From: Exobasidium rhododendri
Taxonomy: Eukaryota > Basidiomycota > Exobasidiomycetes > Exobasidiales > Exobasidiaceae
Reading direction: 5' to 3'
Assembly (NCBI GenBank): GCA_026210745.1
Contig: CP110632.1
Location: 372,001 to 436,000, forward strand
DNA: 64,000 nucleotides
In this document: piece after piece, positions 11,701 through 23,760 of the stretch
Numbering within the stretch: position 1 is the stretch's first letter
Layout of the letters: each line of letters begins with the position of its first letter
Translations under genes and position numbers: made by a program
The notes under the pieces: model-generated
What the model was told of the DNA's origin: nothing
Seen by the model: the letters and a program-made list of their open reading frames with translations, nothing else
Database searches by the model: none

Positions 11701-13413
11701 GGTACCGGTCTTGTTCTGCAAGGTGATGTTCATTTGGCCACGCAGACCGTCCGTGAGGCTCTTGAGTTCTCGGCCATTCTTCGACAGCCTGCCGAGACTT
11801 CCCACGAAGAAAAGATGAAGACGGTCGAACATGTCATGGACACCCTGGAACTACGATCGTTGGAAGACGCTATTATCGGTGTGCCTGGAGCAGGTCTCGG
11901 AGTGGAGAGAAGAAAGAGAGTGACGATTGGAGTCGAATTGGCGGCAAGGCCAGACTTGTTGCTCTTCTTGGACGAACCTACCAGTGGGCTTGACTCGGCT
12001 GGAGCTGCTTCCATTATTCGATTGCTTAGAAGACTGGCACAAGAAGGTCAAGCTATCCTGTGCACCATTCATCAACCGTCTGCTCTGCTTTTCGAATCGT
12101 TTGACAATGTCTTGTTGTTGAAGCCAGGCGGTGAGACGGCCTTCTTTGGTCAGATCGGAGAAAAGGCAGGCAAAGGCAGTGAATTGATTAGAAAGTACTT
12201 TGAAGCAAACGGCGCACCTCAGTGTTCCCCAGAAGAGAATGCAGCTGAATACATCCTCGAGGTAGTCAGCGGTGGAAAGGGAAGAAACCACGACTGGGCT
12301 GAAGTCTGGAGAGCTTCGCCGGAATCCAAGTCTGTTCGAGGAGAAGTCGACCGCATCGTCGAGGAAAGGAAACAAAAACCGGTGAATGAAGATCCTCGAG
12401 CTCACTCAGAATACTCTGCTAGTGCCATGACGCAACTCCGTGAAGTCACAAAGAGGCAATTCTTGGACGTTTGGAGAGACTCAAGCTTCTCGTATGGTGT
12501 GCTCTTCTCCAATCTGGTGGTCGGTCTCGTTGCTGGTGGTGCCTTTTCACACTTACAGACCACGCCTACTGCTCTTCAAGATCGAGTGTTCATCGTCTTC
12601 CTGATCTTGCTGAATGTTCCTGCCGTCGTCAACGCCGTCTTGAGTAAGTTCTTTGTCCTTCGTACTCTTTACGAAGTGCGAGAGCGAGAATCCAAAGTGT
12701 ACGCATGGTGGGCACTGGTCACTTCGTTTATTATCACAGCGGCTCCTCTGGCTCTCATCTGTTCGGTCATCTACTTTTTGCCGTCGTTCTACATTCCTTT
12801 CCACAAGTTCCCTTCCACTGGCGCCGGATTCTTCTTCCTCAACATCCTCACAATGCAAGCGTGGATGTTCCTTTTCGCCTTCTTACTATCGGCAGCCTGT
12901 CCTACGCCAGTGGTCGCATCTAATCTCGTACCATTCGTCTTGCCGATCCTGGCCATCGTTTCAGGCATCATCGTTCCTCAAACGGACATGCCGGTACTCT
13001 ACAGATACTTTGTCTACTACGTCAATCCAATCGCCTTCTATGTCCGCGGTCAAGTTGCCACTATCCTGCACAATTTGCCGGTAAATTGCATCGAAGAAGA
13101 CATCTACAGATTCGACGCTCCAGCCGGTCAGACCTGCATGCAATATGCTGGTGCGTATGTCACGCAAGCGGGCGCTCAACTATTCAACGGAGACGGTAAT
13201 ACAAACTGCGGTATCTGCCTTTATCAAACGGGTGACGACTTTGCTCAAACGTTGAGTGCAGAATACAGTTTCAGATGGCAAAACTACGGAATCTTTTTGG
13301 GCTTCACAATCTTCCAATTCTTTGCTGCGTACGGTTGCTACTACTACTTCCGTGTAAAAGGATTCGGTCTCGGACTCGATAAAGTTGCCGGGCTATTCCA
13401 GAAGAAGAAGTGA
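8794..13413 (+). CDS. PDR-type ABC transporter (ABCG family, full size)
   Basis: An intronless 1539-aa ORF with the reverse arrangement NBD-TMD-NBD-TMD typical of fungal pleiotropic drug resistance pumps (Pdr5/Snq2/Cdr class) of the plasma membrane. NBD1 has the fungal variant Walker A GRPGSGCST (residues about 211-219, Cys in place of Lys), the signature VSGGERKRV (about 328-336) and a Walker B ending in VVAWD. NBD2, from about residue 890, has a canonical Walker A GASGAGKTT (about 930-938), a degenerate signature LGVERRKRV and Walker B LLLFLDEPTSGLD. So one composite ATP site is expected to be weak, as known for the family. Two six-helix membrane domains follow each NBD, and the C-terminus is a short lysine tail. 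The N-terminal 110 residues are acidic and disordered. The substrate is unknown; drug or lipid export is the family norm. Confidence 0.95.
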   Translation: MSADESRAEAQETMVDLQGSHPLQQVDSTGTWGESSRGEGVNVDQARADFEIARQSTRSEQHRGKRSNSAKGSRVGSSRTRGEEGITEAADVERGEGEHDEDDANAFDLRKFMEVRTSKAKQDGVHGEKPVGVAWRDVAVTAPGSGGGGVLVKTLPQAIVNTVSKDPIGIATFLFPSLNKMMAKRSNASANYLIQGQSGILRAGEMLLVLGRPGSGCSTTLRALTASSNSNVEQSGEINFGGLSIEEIQKHFRGQVIFSDEDDIHFPTLTVAQTLQFALKNKAPAQSKRLSSESRADFINTVTDVILKMFGMSHVRDTIVGDAAVRGVSGGERKRVTIGEALIGQASVVAWDNSTRGLDASTALDYARSLRIMTDLSRRTTMATLYQVSESIYEYFDRVSVIDEGRCIYYGPSKQAREYFHNLGYYSPHRQTTADFVTAVTDPGQVQYREGFEKKAPKTSEDRERVWKESALYADLVKEIDVYERSVRESEKQEAQQLKQEVIAEKNKGVKHSSNYTVSFWEQVKACIWRQLLIRWGSRDDIYIKLFTIVAISLIIGGLFYGEAYDSTGIFTRGGAILFLCLFNGWLQLSEGFEAVAGRPMLARHKQFAFHRPSAVVIARALVDIPFLFVQCFLTTIIIWGLAGLRRTAGAFFLYLLYVFLSAYSATALYRAIAAVSGGFNEAIRFSVLSLNVIIIFVGYVIRRPQMNWMVWLNYVNGISYAFEAMLANEIAYDIPCNPSQIVPFGEARDVAFQTCGLTGAQPGSITVTAAAYLSTTFKYKRSTISYNWAVLVAFTVLYFIPTIIAAEVIDWSGGGGGVTVFARTKAAKKKLQGAAAQEAKADDVEAGSEKQNIAQPIERDDSGNDSTRANSVEVGGEKAGEVTVASQNDLDSRAIFTWKDVNLTLPTGRKLLQHVDGWVLPGTITALMGASGAGKTTLMSALSQRGVAGVVAGEIFVDGRPLDRGFQKGTGLVLQGDVHLATQTVREALEFSAILRQPAETSHEEKMKTVEHVMDTLELRSLEDAIIGVPGAGLGVERRKRVTIGVELAARPDLLLFLDEPTSGLDSAGAASIIRLLRRLAQEGQAILCTIHQPSALLFESFDNVLLLKPGGETAFFGQIGEKAGKGSELIRKYFEANGAPQCSPEENAAEYILEVVSGGKGRNHDWAEVWRASPESKSVRGEVDRIVEERKQKPVNEDPRAHSEYSASAMTQLREVTKRQFLDVWRDSSFSYGVLFSNLVVGLVAGGAFSHLQTTPTALQDRVFIVFLILLNVPAVVNAVLSKFFVLRTLYEVRERESKVYAWWALVTSFIITAAPLALICSVIYFLPSFYIPFHKFPSTGAGFFFLNILTMQAWMFLFAFLLSAACPTPVVASNLVPFVLPILAIVSGIIVPQTDMPVLYRYFVYYVNPIAFYVRGQVATILHNLPVNCIEEDIYRFDAPAGQTCMQYAGAYVTQAGAQLFNGDGNTNCGICLYQTGDDFAQTLSAEYSFRWQNYGIFLGFTIFQFFAAYGCYYYFRVKGFGLGLDKVAGLFQKKK

Positions 13414-14855
13414 AGGGTTGTAGAAACGCTATCCAAGACACTCCGCTGTGGCTCCTTCTTCTCCTTTCTTTCACCAACTTTACCTTCCCTCTACTGCATG
13501 TAGACTAGTATCTCCATACTTCTTTCCCAGTCGGAGGATTTCTTTCTCCCTTCTCGATACGATCACTCATACAGCACATCTTCCTTACTAATCACACTCT
13601 TATACATACTCTGCCATAGAATAATATCGTCTCCAATTGCCTCTTTGTGTCACTCGAGTGGGAAGCTACCAAGGCCTTTGTGCTCCTGCGATAAGTAAAG
13701 AGGTGCTTTGGACAGATACGTGACGATGATCGTCAGGATGAGACAGCCAGTCCACAAGTGCAGGAGAATGAATCGTACGAATGAAAGGTCGTAGCGAAAA
13801 TTCAGGTCGTGCCGCCTCATTCTTTATGTACACCACGGCGATTGCTTCACAATGTCATATCTTAAAATTGAGATTTGGGGAGAGGAAAATTCTCTCCTTT
13901 TTACGTTGGTAAGAACTTTAGGTTAAAAGAAAGAGAATTCGAGTTTTAATGTCAACGATGAACAGACGCTACATGTCTCCACTCGTTGCATATGCAACTA
14001 AAAAGTTTTATCTGTTCATTCTTATGAAATTTCCTACAGATCTTGGAGAATCAAGGTAATTTTAATATAACAACCCAAATGCGCAGGGATGAACTACTAC
14101 TGCACGCTCTTCGATGCAATAAATCTTTCGGTAGAACAAAGAAAAATAACAAAAGAGGAAACTTCATAGTATATAAAATTATAAGTGTCCACGTGGTTTT
14201 AATTCGACTCCTGTGTGTGACTTTCTTAACGAATATCGACTGTCTAGCGGTAGAACACACACACACACACACACAGTAAGCCCACCCCCGCTTAGACGTC
14301 GGACACTACTGGCTGCCACTCCTTCTGACCTTCCATTAACACTATCGACAGAAGGTTGACCTCTTTTCACGAGCACTTCAAGTCATTGTCTTGGACCTCG
14401 ATCGAACCGGTCAGTACCTTTTCTCGCGACTATCCTCACCTGTCAACGAGCGACCAAGTAGACAGGGCAGGCACCACCACCTCCTTGCGGCCAAGGAAAG
14501 CATCCAAGGACGTCTGCAAATCGCACCAGAAGGGAGCGAGCTGATCGGCCACACACGACAGGCAGCGCAACTGAAAACACTCTCGACGTTCCAGTCTTTG
14601 CGCTTGGCCATCATACCGACGACACATCATATCATCCACCTTACCGAAGCATACATCAGAGTAAAGCGTACACGTTGAAAGACAGGACAAAAGTCACGAT
14701 CATCTCGACGGTGCGGGGTCCTACATAGTAGGGACCGGTCTCTTAGACTGCTCTCTAGGCTTCTTCGCCCTTTCCTGTCACCAAATCGGGAGTAGAGCCT
14801 AGCATTGAGGATCGTTCAGGATTGCGCAGACCACGACATTCGGGCTCCGCGCGTT
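13414..14855. other. Intergenic: 3' flank of ABC transporter, leader of LIM-RhoGAP gene
   Basis: About 1.4 kb without a convincing gene. It is AT-rich around 13860-14200. A CA repeat sits at 14255-14275. The 14300-14855 part is probably promoter and long 5' leader of the RhoGAP gene. A frame open from about 14391 to 14678 has no ATG at its start. Confidence 0.6.
14255..14275. repeat. (AC)n microsatellite
   Basis: About ten AC units upstream of the LIM-RhoGAP gene. Confidence 0.9.
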
Positions 14856-17800
14856 ATGACATCGCCAGTCTCCCCTACATCTCCAGCCGTGCCCGGCAGC
14901 TTCAGTGTGCGTTCTCAATCTGCCATTCGCGGTGCGATTGGAGAAGCTGGACCATCAAGGCAAAGTAGTGACCCGACCAACAGTGGAGCAGCAACGGAGA
15001 ACTTCTCAAGGCCAGATGGCCAACGAGCAAATCATTCATACAAGATGGCGAGGAGTGGTTCTGATGATACCAGGAAAGACGACCGAATCAAGTCTCGCGC
15101 AGTGAATGATTTAGGGTGGAACTGGGAGGCAGAGAGAGCCAGGCTAGAAGGGAGCTCTTCCGTGTCGAGGACAACGTCAGGAACTTTATATGGAGTAGAA
15201 GAGACGGGTTCGGGTCTTTACCCGTCTAGTGCTGGGATGGGTAGCAGTAGCGGTGGCTTAGTCGCAAACAACTACGGCTCGGGTCTTACGGTATCTGATG
15301 GTAGGCCCGTAGATGCAATCAGACCTCCTCTTTCTCCTAGAATCAGTTCAAAGAATCCCCCTCGGATTAATACAAGCAGTGCGAATGGATCGGGCAGCGG
15401 TATCAGTCAGAGCGCCGGTTATCATCCCACGCATTCATCAGCGCCTTCTCAACCTGTTTCTGCAACTGCAACCACTTTCCCGCCCATGGACAGATCACTG
15501 GTCACAACAAGTAAAGATTCTTCCATGTCAAAGCAAGTACAAGTACGACCTCCTCAGCATCAAAGCTCGACCTCTTCACAGCAAAAGGAAAAGGGACGTC
15601 GAGATCAGTCGTGCGATGCGTGCGGAAAGCCAATGACTGGTCAGTTCGTGAGGGCTCTAGGTGTTGTGTTCCATCTAGACTGCTTCCGATGTCAAGTGAG
15701 TATTGATCGTGATTGAATGAGTGCCAATGTGAGTTCATTCGACTGATCTAGAGTGCTTCCTCTCTCTCTTCCTCCTCCCTTCAGGACTGCAACAAGGTCG
15801 TGGCAGCAAAGTTCTTCCCTGCAACAGACGACATGAGCTCTTCACCAGCAGGAAGTAGCGGCAGTCACGAAGGTGGAAAACAGGTGTCACCAACGACGAT
15901 GGGAAGCGGTAAGCTGTTTCCTTTATGCGAGACCGACTACTTTCGGAGATTGGACCTGATATGTGCCAATTGTGGGGGGGCATTGCGTGGCAGCTACATC
16001 ACTGCGCTTGGCAAGAAGTTTCACGTCGAGCATTTCACTTGCTCTATTTGTCCCACCGTCTTTGGCCCTCAAGATAGCTACTACGAACACGATCAGCGAG
16101 TATTTTGCCACTTTCACTACTCCACCCGCTTTGCCATACGATGCACCGGTTGTCAGACAGCCATCCTGAAGCAGTTCGTAGAGATCAATCGCAACAACCA
16201 AGATGAGCATTGGCATCCAGAGTGTTACATGATACACAAGTTCTGGAACATCAAGTTGTACCCGACAGGCACCGCCACGCCTCGAGAAAATGTTGCTGTG
16301 GAGCCGACGACGGTCCCTTCTGCACCCGAGCCGTCCATCTCTGGGGTAGCGCCTGTCAGCAATGCAAGTGCGACGGATGCACCGACGGCAGAAGCGCTCG
16401 AGATTGAAGCCAATGAAACGCCCTCGACGCTGAAGCAAAAGCAGAAACAGATGGAGGAACAGGTGTATCGGATATGGACAGTGCTGTCTGCTTTTGAAGA
16501 AAGCTCTGCCGCTTGTATCTCGGAGATGTTGCGTCATGTCAGCAGTGGAAGGTACTTGGGCGGTGTTCGAATGGCGGAGCGATTCATCCTACACGTTGAG
16601 ATTCTCTTTTCTGCCATTGACGATCTGGAAGGAGCGTTCAAGGCGGAGAAAGTGAAGGGCATCTCGCACATCAGGGAAGCAAGAATGCTGTGCAAGAAAG
16701 TGGTCAACTTTTTCTCGCTCCTTTCGCACACGCAAGAAACAGGAGCGCAAAGGATGGGGATCACGCAAGAACTTCTCTCCCTGGTCACCGGTCTGGCGCA
16801 CTACCTGAAGATCTTGATCAGAATTGCATTGACGGGTGCGTTACGGCTGGATCGTGACTTTAAAAACCACGAAGCGATTGGCATCTTCCTCAACAAGTTG
16901 GCTTGTCTAGCGAAGGAGGCCAACATGGTGGGAGAAGACAAGCTACCAACTAGCCCTTCCCTGATCGTTGCACCGGAGCCAGGCAGCGGCGCCAATGGAT
17001 CGACTACTGCATCGTCTTCCGGCTCTCACGAAGAAGTGTACGGGTACAAGAGTCTACCCAGGAGAACAACTTCGGCAATCTCTGAAGGCGGTGAAGGTGC
17101 CACCGACCTTTGTGTTTCTTGCGGTCAAACGGTCGAGGAGGAGTGTACGCGGATGGGCGTGAACATGCGATGGCACACAAGCTGTTTGAAGTGCAGAATG
17201 TGCAAGAGACCGGCATATAAAGAATCCACGTCATCCAAGACAAAGGAACAGAACTTGGTAGTAGACCCATCCATTCCACCACCCTTGCCGGCCGATCAAT
17301 TTGCACTCGATGTAGTGCGGCGCTCCATGGACCCGACCAAGTCAACTACGAATGGATCGTCCACTCGCTACATGCAAGGCTTTTCCTACCTCCCATACTG
17401 TCCTGATTGCAAGACGACCAATTGTCGGATGGGCTTTGAAAATGTGACGAGACTGGAGCAGTACGCCTTCTTGCTTCGAGTGGCACTAAATCGACTGTAT
17501 GCTCTCTTGAAGAAGAGGGGTGTAGTGCCGGCTTCTCCACCCACTTCCTCGGCGGAGGTCCTTTCCAGTTCGGACACCAACACCGGCCTTTTTACTGCTG
17601 TTGGGACAGAGAAGGAGAAGGCGAGCGGTGATGACGCCTATCGACACGAATCACAAGACATTAAAAGGAAGAAGAGTGTCAACCTGGATCGAAAGCTGTC
17701 GACAAAGGCAAAGGTGCCTCACATATCCGCCGTAGTCGGTAGTCCATCCGGTCAGATAACGCAATCTGCTAGCATTCAAAAGACTACTACTACTTCGCCG

Positions 17801-19549
17801 ATTGAAGCGCAATTGCAAAGAAGTCCATCTCCTCAGAAGAACGGTGAAAATGACGGGGACTCGAGGGGCGGCAGGAGGCAAAACAGTGGTGACGTGCCAG
17901 GCAGTACATCCTCCTCTCGAGTGTATCCGAATCCTACCAATGCGCTAGGCTGGCATCAGTCACCATTCCAGCAGCAACAGCAATCTACTCAACAGCAGCA
18001 GCAACAGAGACAACAAGCTATGCAGTACACCGGCACACAGCAAGGACCAATCATTCCCATCAGACCTGCTTTCGCGCGCCATAACACCGATGTGCAGATC
18101 CAAGATCAAGGTCCGATTCGACAGGCGTCCGGCGATGATGAGCTCTCCCAAGGCGTTATCTCAGAGCCAGAGGATGGTCTAACGTTGGCAGACATTCCGC
18201 ATTTGCTAGAAGCAGAACAAGCTCGTGAGCAGCATCGATCTCTGCCTTCTACAGAGGGTCGCTCTCTGTCCGAGTTGTCTGCCTTGGAGCTCTTTATCGT
18301 CAAGCACATGGCAGTGATGATGCTGCAACAAAGTGCCTTGAAAGAGTTTGTTCCATTTGACGACTTGATCGACTTTATCGAGATGCGTAAGAATACGTTC
18401 TGGGGAAAGTTGTTCAAGGGAGGAAAGGACAAGAAGAAGATTGAGAAGAAGGGCATCTTTGGCATACCTTTGGAGATTCTGGTGGAACGTAGTGGAGCCG
18501 ATTCAACACTAGGAGCTTCTGCCACGCATCTGCGGGTGCCTTCGTTCATCGATGAAATCATCTCTGCCATGAAACAGATGGACGTCTCCATCGAAGGTAT
18601 CTTTCGCAAGAATGGAAATATACGACGGTTGAAGGAATTGAGCGAGGCCCTCGATCGAGACTCTGCTAGTGTGAATCTGTCGGACGACAATCCAGTACAG
18701 TTGGCCGCACTCCTGAAGAAGTGGCTTCGAGAATTGCCTGATCCACTTCTGACGTACAAGCTGCATCGATTGTTTGTCATGTCGCAGAAGTTGGAGACGG
18801 AGGAAGAAAGGAATCGCTGCTTGCATCTGATCATCGTCCTCCTGCCCAAGGCTCATCGGGACACCATGGAAGTCTTGTTTGTCTTTTTGAAGTGGGTGGC
18901 GAGCTTCAGTCACATCGATGAAGAGACTGGCAGTAAGATGGACTTGCAGAACTTAGCCATGGTCTTAGGACCTAATATTCTATACAGCAAAGGAACAGAT
19001 CCAGCGAAAGACGAACTCTTCCTGGCTAATCGCGCCATTCTTGCTTTACTAGAGCACCAAGATGACTTTTGGCTTTTGCCGGAGGAGTTGGAGATCGTTT
19101 TGCAAGATCGTGAATTGCTCAATTCCACCAATGAGTTGACGTCACGGGATATTTTGCGTCGTTGTGAAAAGCATGCAAAGAGAGCAAGAAGCTCCACGTT
19201 ACCCACCACCAAGGCTGCTTTTACCGCGCAACAACTTCAGCAGGGTGGGAACGGCAGATGGCAAGAAGCACCGGGTAATCGACACTTGCCAGACATGCAT
19301 GGACCAGCTACCGTGCGTCAAGTGTATGGCGGTGGAATAGAGGGTAACAACTCGTTTGGCAATCTGTACAACATCAACAGCAGTAATCAAAACGGCAACA
19401 ACGCTTCCATGCGGCAATTAAATCAGCATCAAAACTCGGGCCAAAGTCAGGGAATTCTCCCTAGATTGCCCACCGGCGAGTTCCTCAGTGAGCAGCAGCG
19501 CAACATCAACTATCACGAACAGCAGCAGCAGACGCCCAGTGGCTACTAA
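14856..19549 (+). CDS. LIM-domain Rho GTPase-activating protein (Rga type)
   Basis: Two exons, 14856-15695 and 15785-19549, giving about 1534 aa. The join falls inside the first LIM domain (CQ|DCNK), which supports it. Residues about 253-335 form LIM1 (CDACGKPMTGQF...HLDCFRCQDC...CETDYF). LIM2 follows (CANCGGALRGSYI...HVEHFTCSIC...CHFHY). A third, atypical zinc module is CTGCQTAI...HWHPECY, and a fourth LIM-like finger is CVSCGQTV...HTSCLKCRMC. A Gln-rich tract lies near 17970-18010. The RhoGAP domain spans about 1170-1360 and has the arginine finger in GIFRKNG, followed by PVQLAALLKKWLRELPDPLL and NLAMVLGPNILY. Yeast Rga1/Rga2 share this LIM-RhoGAP layout and turn off Cdc42/Rho at growth and septin sites. 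The Rga role is inferred from architecture. Confidence 0.93.
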
Positions 19550-20084
19550 GCCTTTCCCTTAATCCTTCGTCGTCTTTTTCTTGTTCGCTTCACAACATTT
19601 TTCCCCCGTATTCTCCCAAAATTCACCCGCCCATTGTACTCTGAAATGTCTACCGTGTTTGCAAATTATCAATGACTAGGTTTACAATTTCGAGGACTTG
19701 TGTTATGTGTTATGAAGTGTTCCTTGTCGGTACCGGTACGGTACTCGTTCGTGATCCAGCAGTGCACGTGCAAAAACGCGTCCGACACTCTGGATGATCG
19801 TACAAATAGAGGAATGGGGGGTAAAGACCGAGAGAGATCGATATACAGTGTAGGAATGATGTTTGTATCTCATTAGTAAATTGAGAAGTTTGACAGGTTC
19901 TTCAGTCTAGAAGACGATACTTCAGGGTTGTGTGTGGCCCGATGAGTATTATGAGAAGGCATCGGCGGTGAGTTATTTGAAAGAGGCTCACACCATTCTG
20001 TCATCGATTCCTGGACTCGAGTCGTTCAGGACTACTATACCCGCCCTCAAGGAGGACTTCAAGCACAAGAGGTGGTGTGACGAA
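19550..20084. other. Intergenic / MPS1 leader
   Basis: 3' flank of the RhoGAP gene and upstream region of MPS1. A possible 5'-UTR intron runs from a GTGAGT near 19968 to an AG near 20030. No separate gene is seen. Confidence 0.5.
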
Positions 20085-23000
20085 ATGTCGATCACAACAC
20101 CAGTGCGGATTGCAGCTATGTCAACAGAGATGAATGCAGAGAGCGACACGCTGCCAACACCACCACAGCTTTTGCACGATCTATTCCGAAGGTCTGCGCT
20201 AGTCGACGCTGTTGCTAGTGGTGGTCAATCGTCCAGGTCAAGCTTGCAAGGATACGGTGTGGAATTGGAAAAGGAATCGACATCGAGTACGTATCGGCAT
20301 TCGTCTTCACCGAGCGCAAGAGCCGCTGGAGGACAATTACGAGCCACGACCAATCTTCAGAATCGAAGCCCTTCTTCTTTCTTGGCTCTCAGTATGGGTG
20401 CAGGCCTCTATCAACATCGACAGAGTAACATCATAAATCCACTCTCCGTTGATCAGAATGACGGGAGTAGTCCGTCCAGCAGGAACGCAGCAGCAGCAGG
20501 AGCAGCAGTATCTTCTTCACTCAAGCCAAGACGACCGGGCGCTCTTAACTCCGCGTCACAACGATCCATGAGCTACGAAGCAAAGGGTACACCAAGGAGG
20601 ATTTCCGATGAGGCGATAAAGATGAGCACTCGTCCTGTGTTTGCATCTTCAGCTGCGTCTGCTCCTCTTCGGGACATGAAAGATGTGGAGAGCGGTAACA
20701 GCAACGATCACAACAAAGAGAATGAAGTCGACTTGAAGGAAAGATCTCAAAAACGGATCAGCTCTGCTCGGAGAAACAACTTGGCAAGAAGATCGCCTTC
20801 ACCACCATCACTCACAAGGGCAGATGAGGCAAAGCTTCAGAGATTTAGTGATGGCAACGATCGTCCACGTCGTGAAACGTCGCCAGAGATCGAAAAGAGC
20901 AAAGCTTCCCTGAATGCTAGAGTCTCTTTGACCAAGTCCAGTGATGAAGCGATGACTGCTGCTGCGGCTACATCGAGTAGGAGAAGACCCTTAGAAGACA
21001 GAATCCAGACCAGGCCATCGGAGTGTAAGCGAAAGGAAGTAGGTACTGATGGTGATGAAGCGTATCGACCTGTAGTACCATCTTCGTCCATCGCAACATC
21101 ACAATACGTCACCCCGGGCTTGTTAAACGGATCCAGAGTACTGAGGTCAGGCCATGCACCGAACAAGGCACCGGCACCTTGGAGTGCTAGAGCGATCAAA
21201 CGCAGTGGTGAGTCTTGCGTCTGTTCTATCTGGACGCCTAAAAGAAAAGGGAGGGCTGACTAGATCATTTTCTGCTTCCAGAACGGCACTATGCTCTCGA
21301 CAAAGCACCGTTGCGTGTTGTGGCAAGCCAGGAAGAGGAGGAGGAGGAAGAGGAAGAGGAGGAGCAAGAGGATGATGCAGAGAAGAGACTGAAGAATGCG
21401 AATGTCAGAGAAGACGAGGAGGAGGAAGAAGAAGGGAGAGGAAGACACAAAGGGGCTGAATTGAGATCAAGATGGCGAGAGGAGGAGAGACTACAGCTGG
21501 GCAAACAAGAGGAAGACGAACAACGTTGGTATCAAAGAGATTCAAATAGCGCTGGACCTAGTCGAGAGTCGGTAGTGGACAAGAGAAGCTCTCGGATACT
21601 AGGGGAAAGTGGCAGGGACGGAAGTGGAAAGATACTCCCGTCTACGAATCGGACCCCGCCATTGCAAGTACCGCTTGGGGCAGATGAGGATGAAGAGGAA
21701 GACGATTACATGCAAGACCATCATCAATTGCAGCAAAGAGGGGGCCATCATAGCCCGCCAGTAGCAATGACTGCGTTCGCCAAAGGATTCAGCCAAGCGA
21801 GAGAGGTGGAGCCAGCAGCTCGGAGGGCAGCTATGCAAGATATCTTGGCGGCAAAGATACCTCCAGGAGCAGTGAACAAGCGAGGTGTCGCGGACATTGT
21901 TGCACACAATCTAGGTCTGCAACGTCTAGCTTCTCGAGAGGTAGCGAGTACGGCAGCGGCAAATCTGGCAAGTGTAGAAGTAGTGGAGTCCGGGGGAGAC
22001 TTCATGGCACAAGTTCGACTGGAAGCAGAGAGACAGAGAGGTCAAGGGCACCTTGAGAGATTGAGTAGCAGACCAAGCAAAGACCTCGAGACTAAGTTCA
22101 ATGGGTTCAAGTTCAAAAAGGTGCGAAAAGCTGGGGAAGGAGGCTTTTCCACCGTTTGGCAGGTTCGAGGACCGACAGCCATACCAGATCCCACTCAACC
22201 AGGGAATTATATTGACGTACCAGAAAGTGAACAAGCGTATTTTGCTATGAAGCAAGTCACATTGAAGAAGATGGAGAAGATCAGCCGAGAAGAGGTGCTA
22301 GAGGAGTGCAACTTGCTGCAGAGCTTGGCGGAAAAGCGTAACAACGAAGACTTTATCTTGCGTTTCTTTGGGTGGAAGAGTTCAACGGGATCGTTGAAGA
22401 TCCTACTCGAATTGGGAGAGTATGACTTTAATCACATCCTCCGTGAGGGCAGACTGTCCAAGGAGCAGATCATGCAGTACTGGCACCAGGTAAGTGGATT
22501 GGGGTAGAGGGGCCATCGTGGCTGATGCCTGCCTGTAGTCCTCCTTCTGACGATCTTTTCTCTTTGCGCATCAGATGCTGGAGGCCGTTCACTTTACTCA
22601 CGAAGAAGGCGGCATCGTTCACACTGACCTGAAACCGGCAAACTTCCTCATGGCGAATGGCAGATTAAAGTTGATTGATTTCGGTATCGCACAAAAGATC
22701 CCCGTTGGAACGATTCATATCAAGAGGGACGCCATGATAGGAACGCCGAACTACATGGCACCGGAGACGGTAAAGGCCGTAAAGGAAGGAGCGAGGAAAG
22801 AAGGTAGAGGGTCTTCTATGGCGACATCTGCTTCCTCTTCATCAGCAAGAGTCTACAAGGCAGGAAAGGCGAGTGATGTCTGGGCATTAGGCTGCATCCT
22901 ATATCAGATGGTGTACAACCGACCACCTTTTGACGCTTTCCATGGAGACGAGAAGTTGAGGGAAATCCTGAATCCAAAACACACCATTTACTACCCTCTT

Positions 23001-23432
23001 CAACGACCTGCTCCCAAGCGAAGTCGACGAATGGACGAGGGAGACGAGGAAAATCATGACAGAGAGGACGACGACGAAGAGGATGCAGAAGAGGAAATGG
23101 AGAGAGTGGACGATGCAATGATCGACGTGATGCATCTCACCTTCATCTACAATCCTCAAGATCGAGTCACCATCCCTAGACTGCTCAGTCATCCCTTCTT
23201 GGCACCCGTAAGGGAAGAAATACGTCGCTTAAGACGGGGTGTGGATGCTCATGATGACAACGACAACGACAACGACAACGAGACGGTGCCAATCTCAAAG
23301 GCCACGTTGAAGGAAATACTTCGGAAGATCTACGCCTACTCCAAGAGCGGTGAATTGCATGAAAGCGAGCTGGACGGTAAGGGGGACGTCTTGTTTGAGA
23401 ACCTCCTTCGGGCGAAACATCAACTCTTGTGA
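20085..23432 (+). CDS. MPS1: Spindle-checkpoint protein kinase MPS1/TTK family
   Basis: Three exons, 20085-21207, 21282-22489 and 22575-23432, giving about 1062 aa. The long N-terminal part is Ser/Arg/Glu-rich with a poly-Glu run just after exon 2 starts. The kinase domain begins near residue 651 with the Gly loop KAGEGGFSTVW and continues through AMKQVTL. Its catalytic loop is IVHTDLKPANFL, non-RD with Thr before Asp, which is diagnostic of Mps1. DFGIAQKI and the activation segment MIGTPNYMAPE follow. Mps1 acts at kinetochores and spindle poles in the checkpoint and in chromosome bi-orientation. Two insertions interrupt the C-lobe: a Ser/Ala stretch after PETVKAVKEG and a very acidic stretch after PKRSRRMDEG. 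The ATG at 20085 is the first in frame, but an upstream coding exon cannot be excluded. A CA repeat follows the stop by 11 bp. Confidence 0.92.
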
Positions 23433-23440
23433 TGGTAATT

Positions 23441-23443
<3 letters not shown>

Positions 23444-23500
<57 letters not shown>
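23444..23500. repeat. (CA)n microsatellite, about 28 units
   Basis: A 57-nt uninterrupted CA tract in the probable 3' UTR of MPS1, in the spacer between the convergent MPS1 and ARP2 genes. The rest of this 328-bp spacer is C/T-rich and shows no gene. Confidence 0.95.
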
Positions 23501-23502
<2 letters not shown>

Positions 23503-23760
23503 CTCTACTACTCCACCACTCCTCACACCTCCTCGCATGCTCCATCTTACCTGTGTCCGAGCATCCCCTTCAATGCCTTGGACTGTCTCTGTCAAAGAGC
23601 ACATCACTCCATTCTTGGTCTAACTTGATCCAAGTCTCATTTTATACTTTTCCAATTGCACACACAATCATATACACAGGTATTTGTCTACCCACCACTA
23701 CATCATTTTCCCCCTCCTTCTCTCTCTCTCTCTTTCTCTTTCTGGCCATAGCATCCCCTC

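Noticed and set aside
18106-18849. 247-codon antisense ORF under the RhoGAP domain
   Set aside because: The plus strand here encodes the conserved RhoGAP domain; the antisense frame is Ser/Arg-rich noise.
23429-23510. Possible CRISPR-like or tandem array at the CA repeat
   Set aside because: A pure dinucleotide microsatellite in a eukaryotic genome, no spacers.
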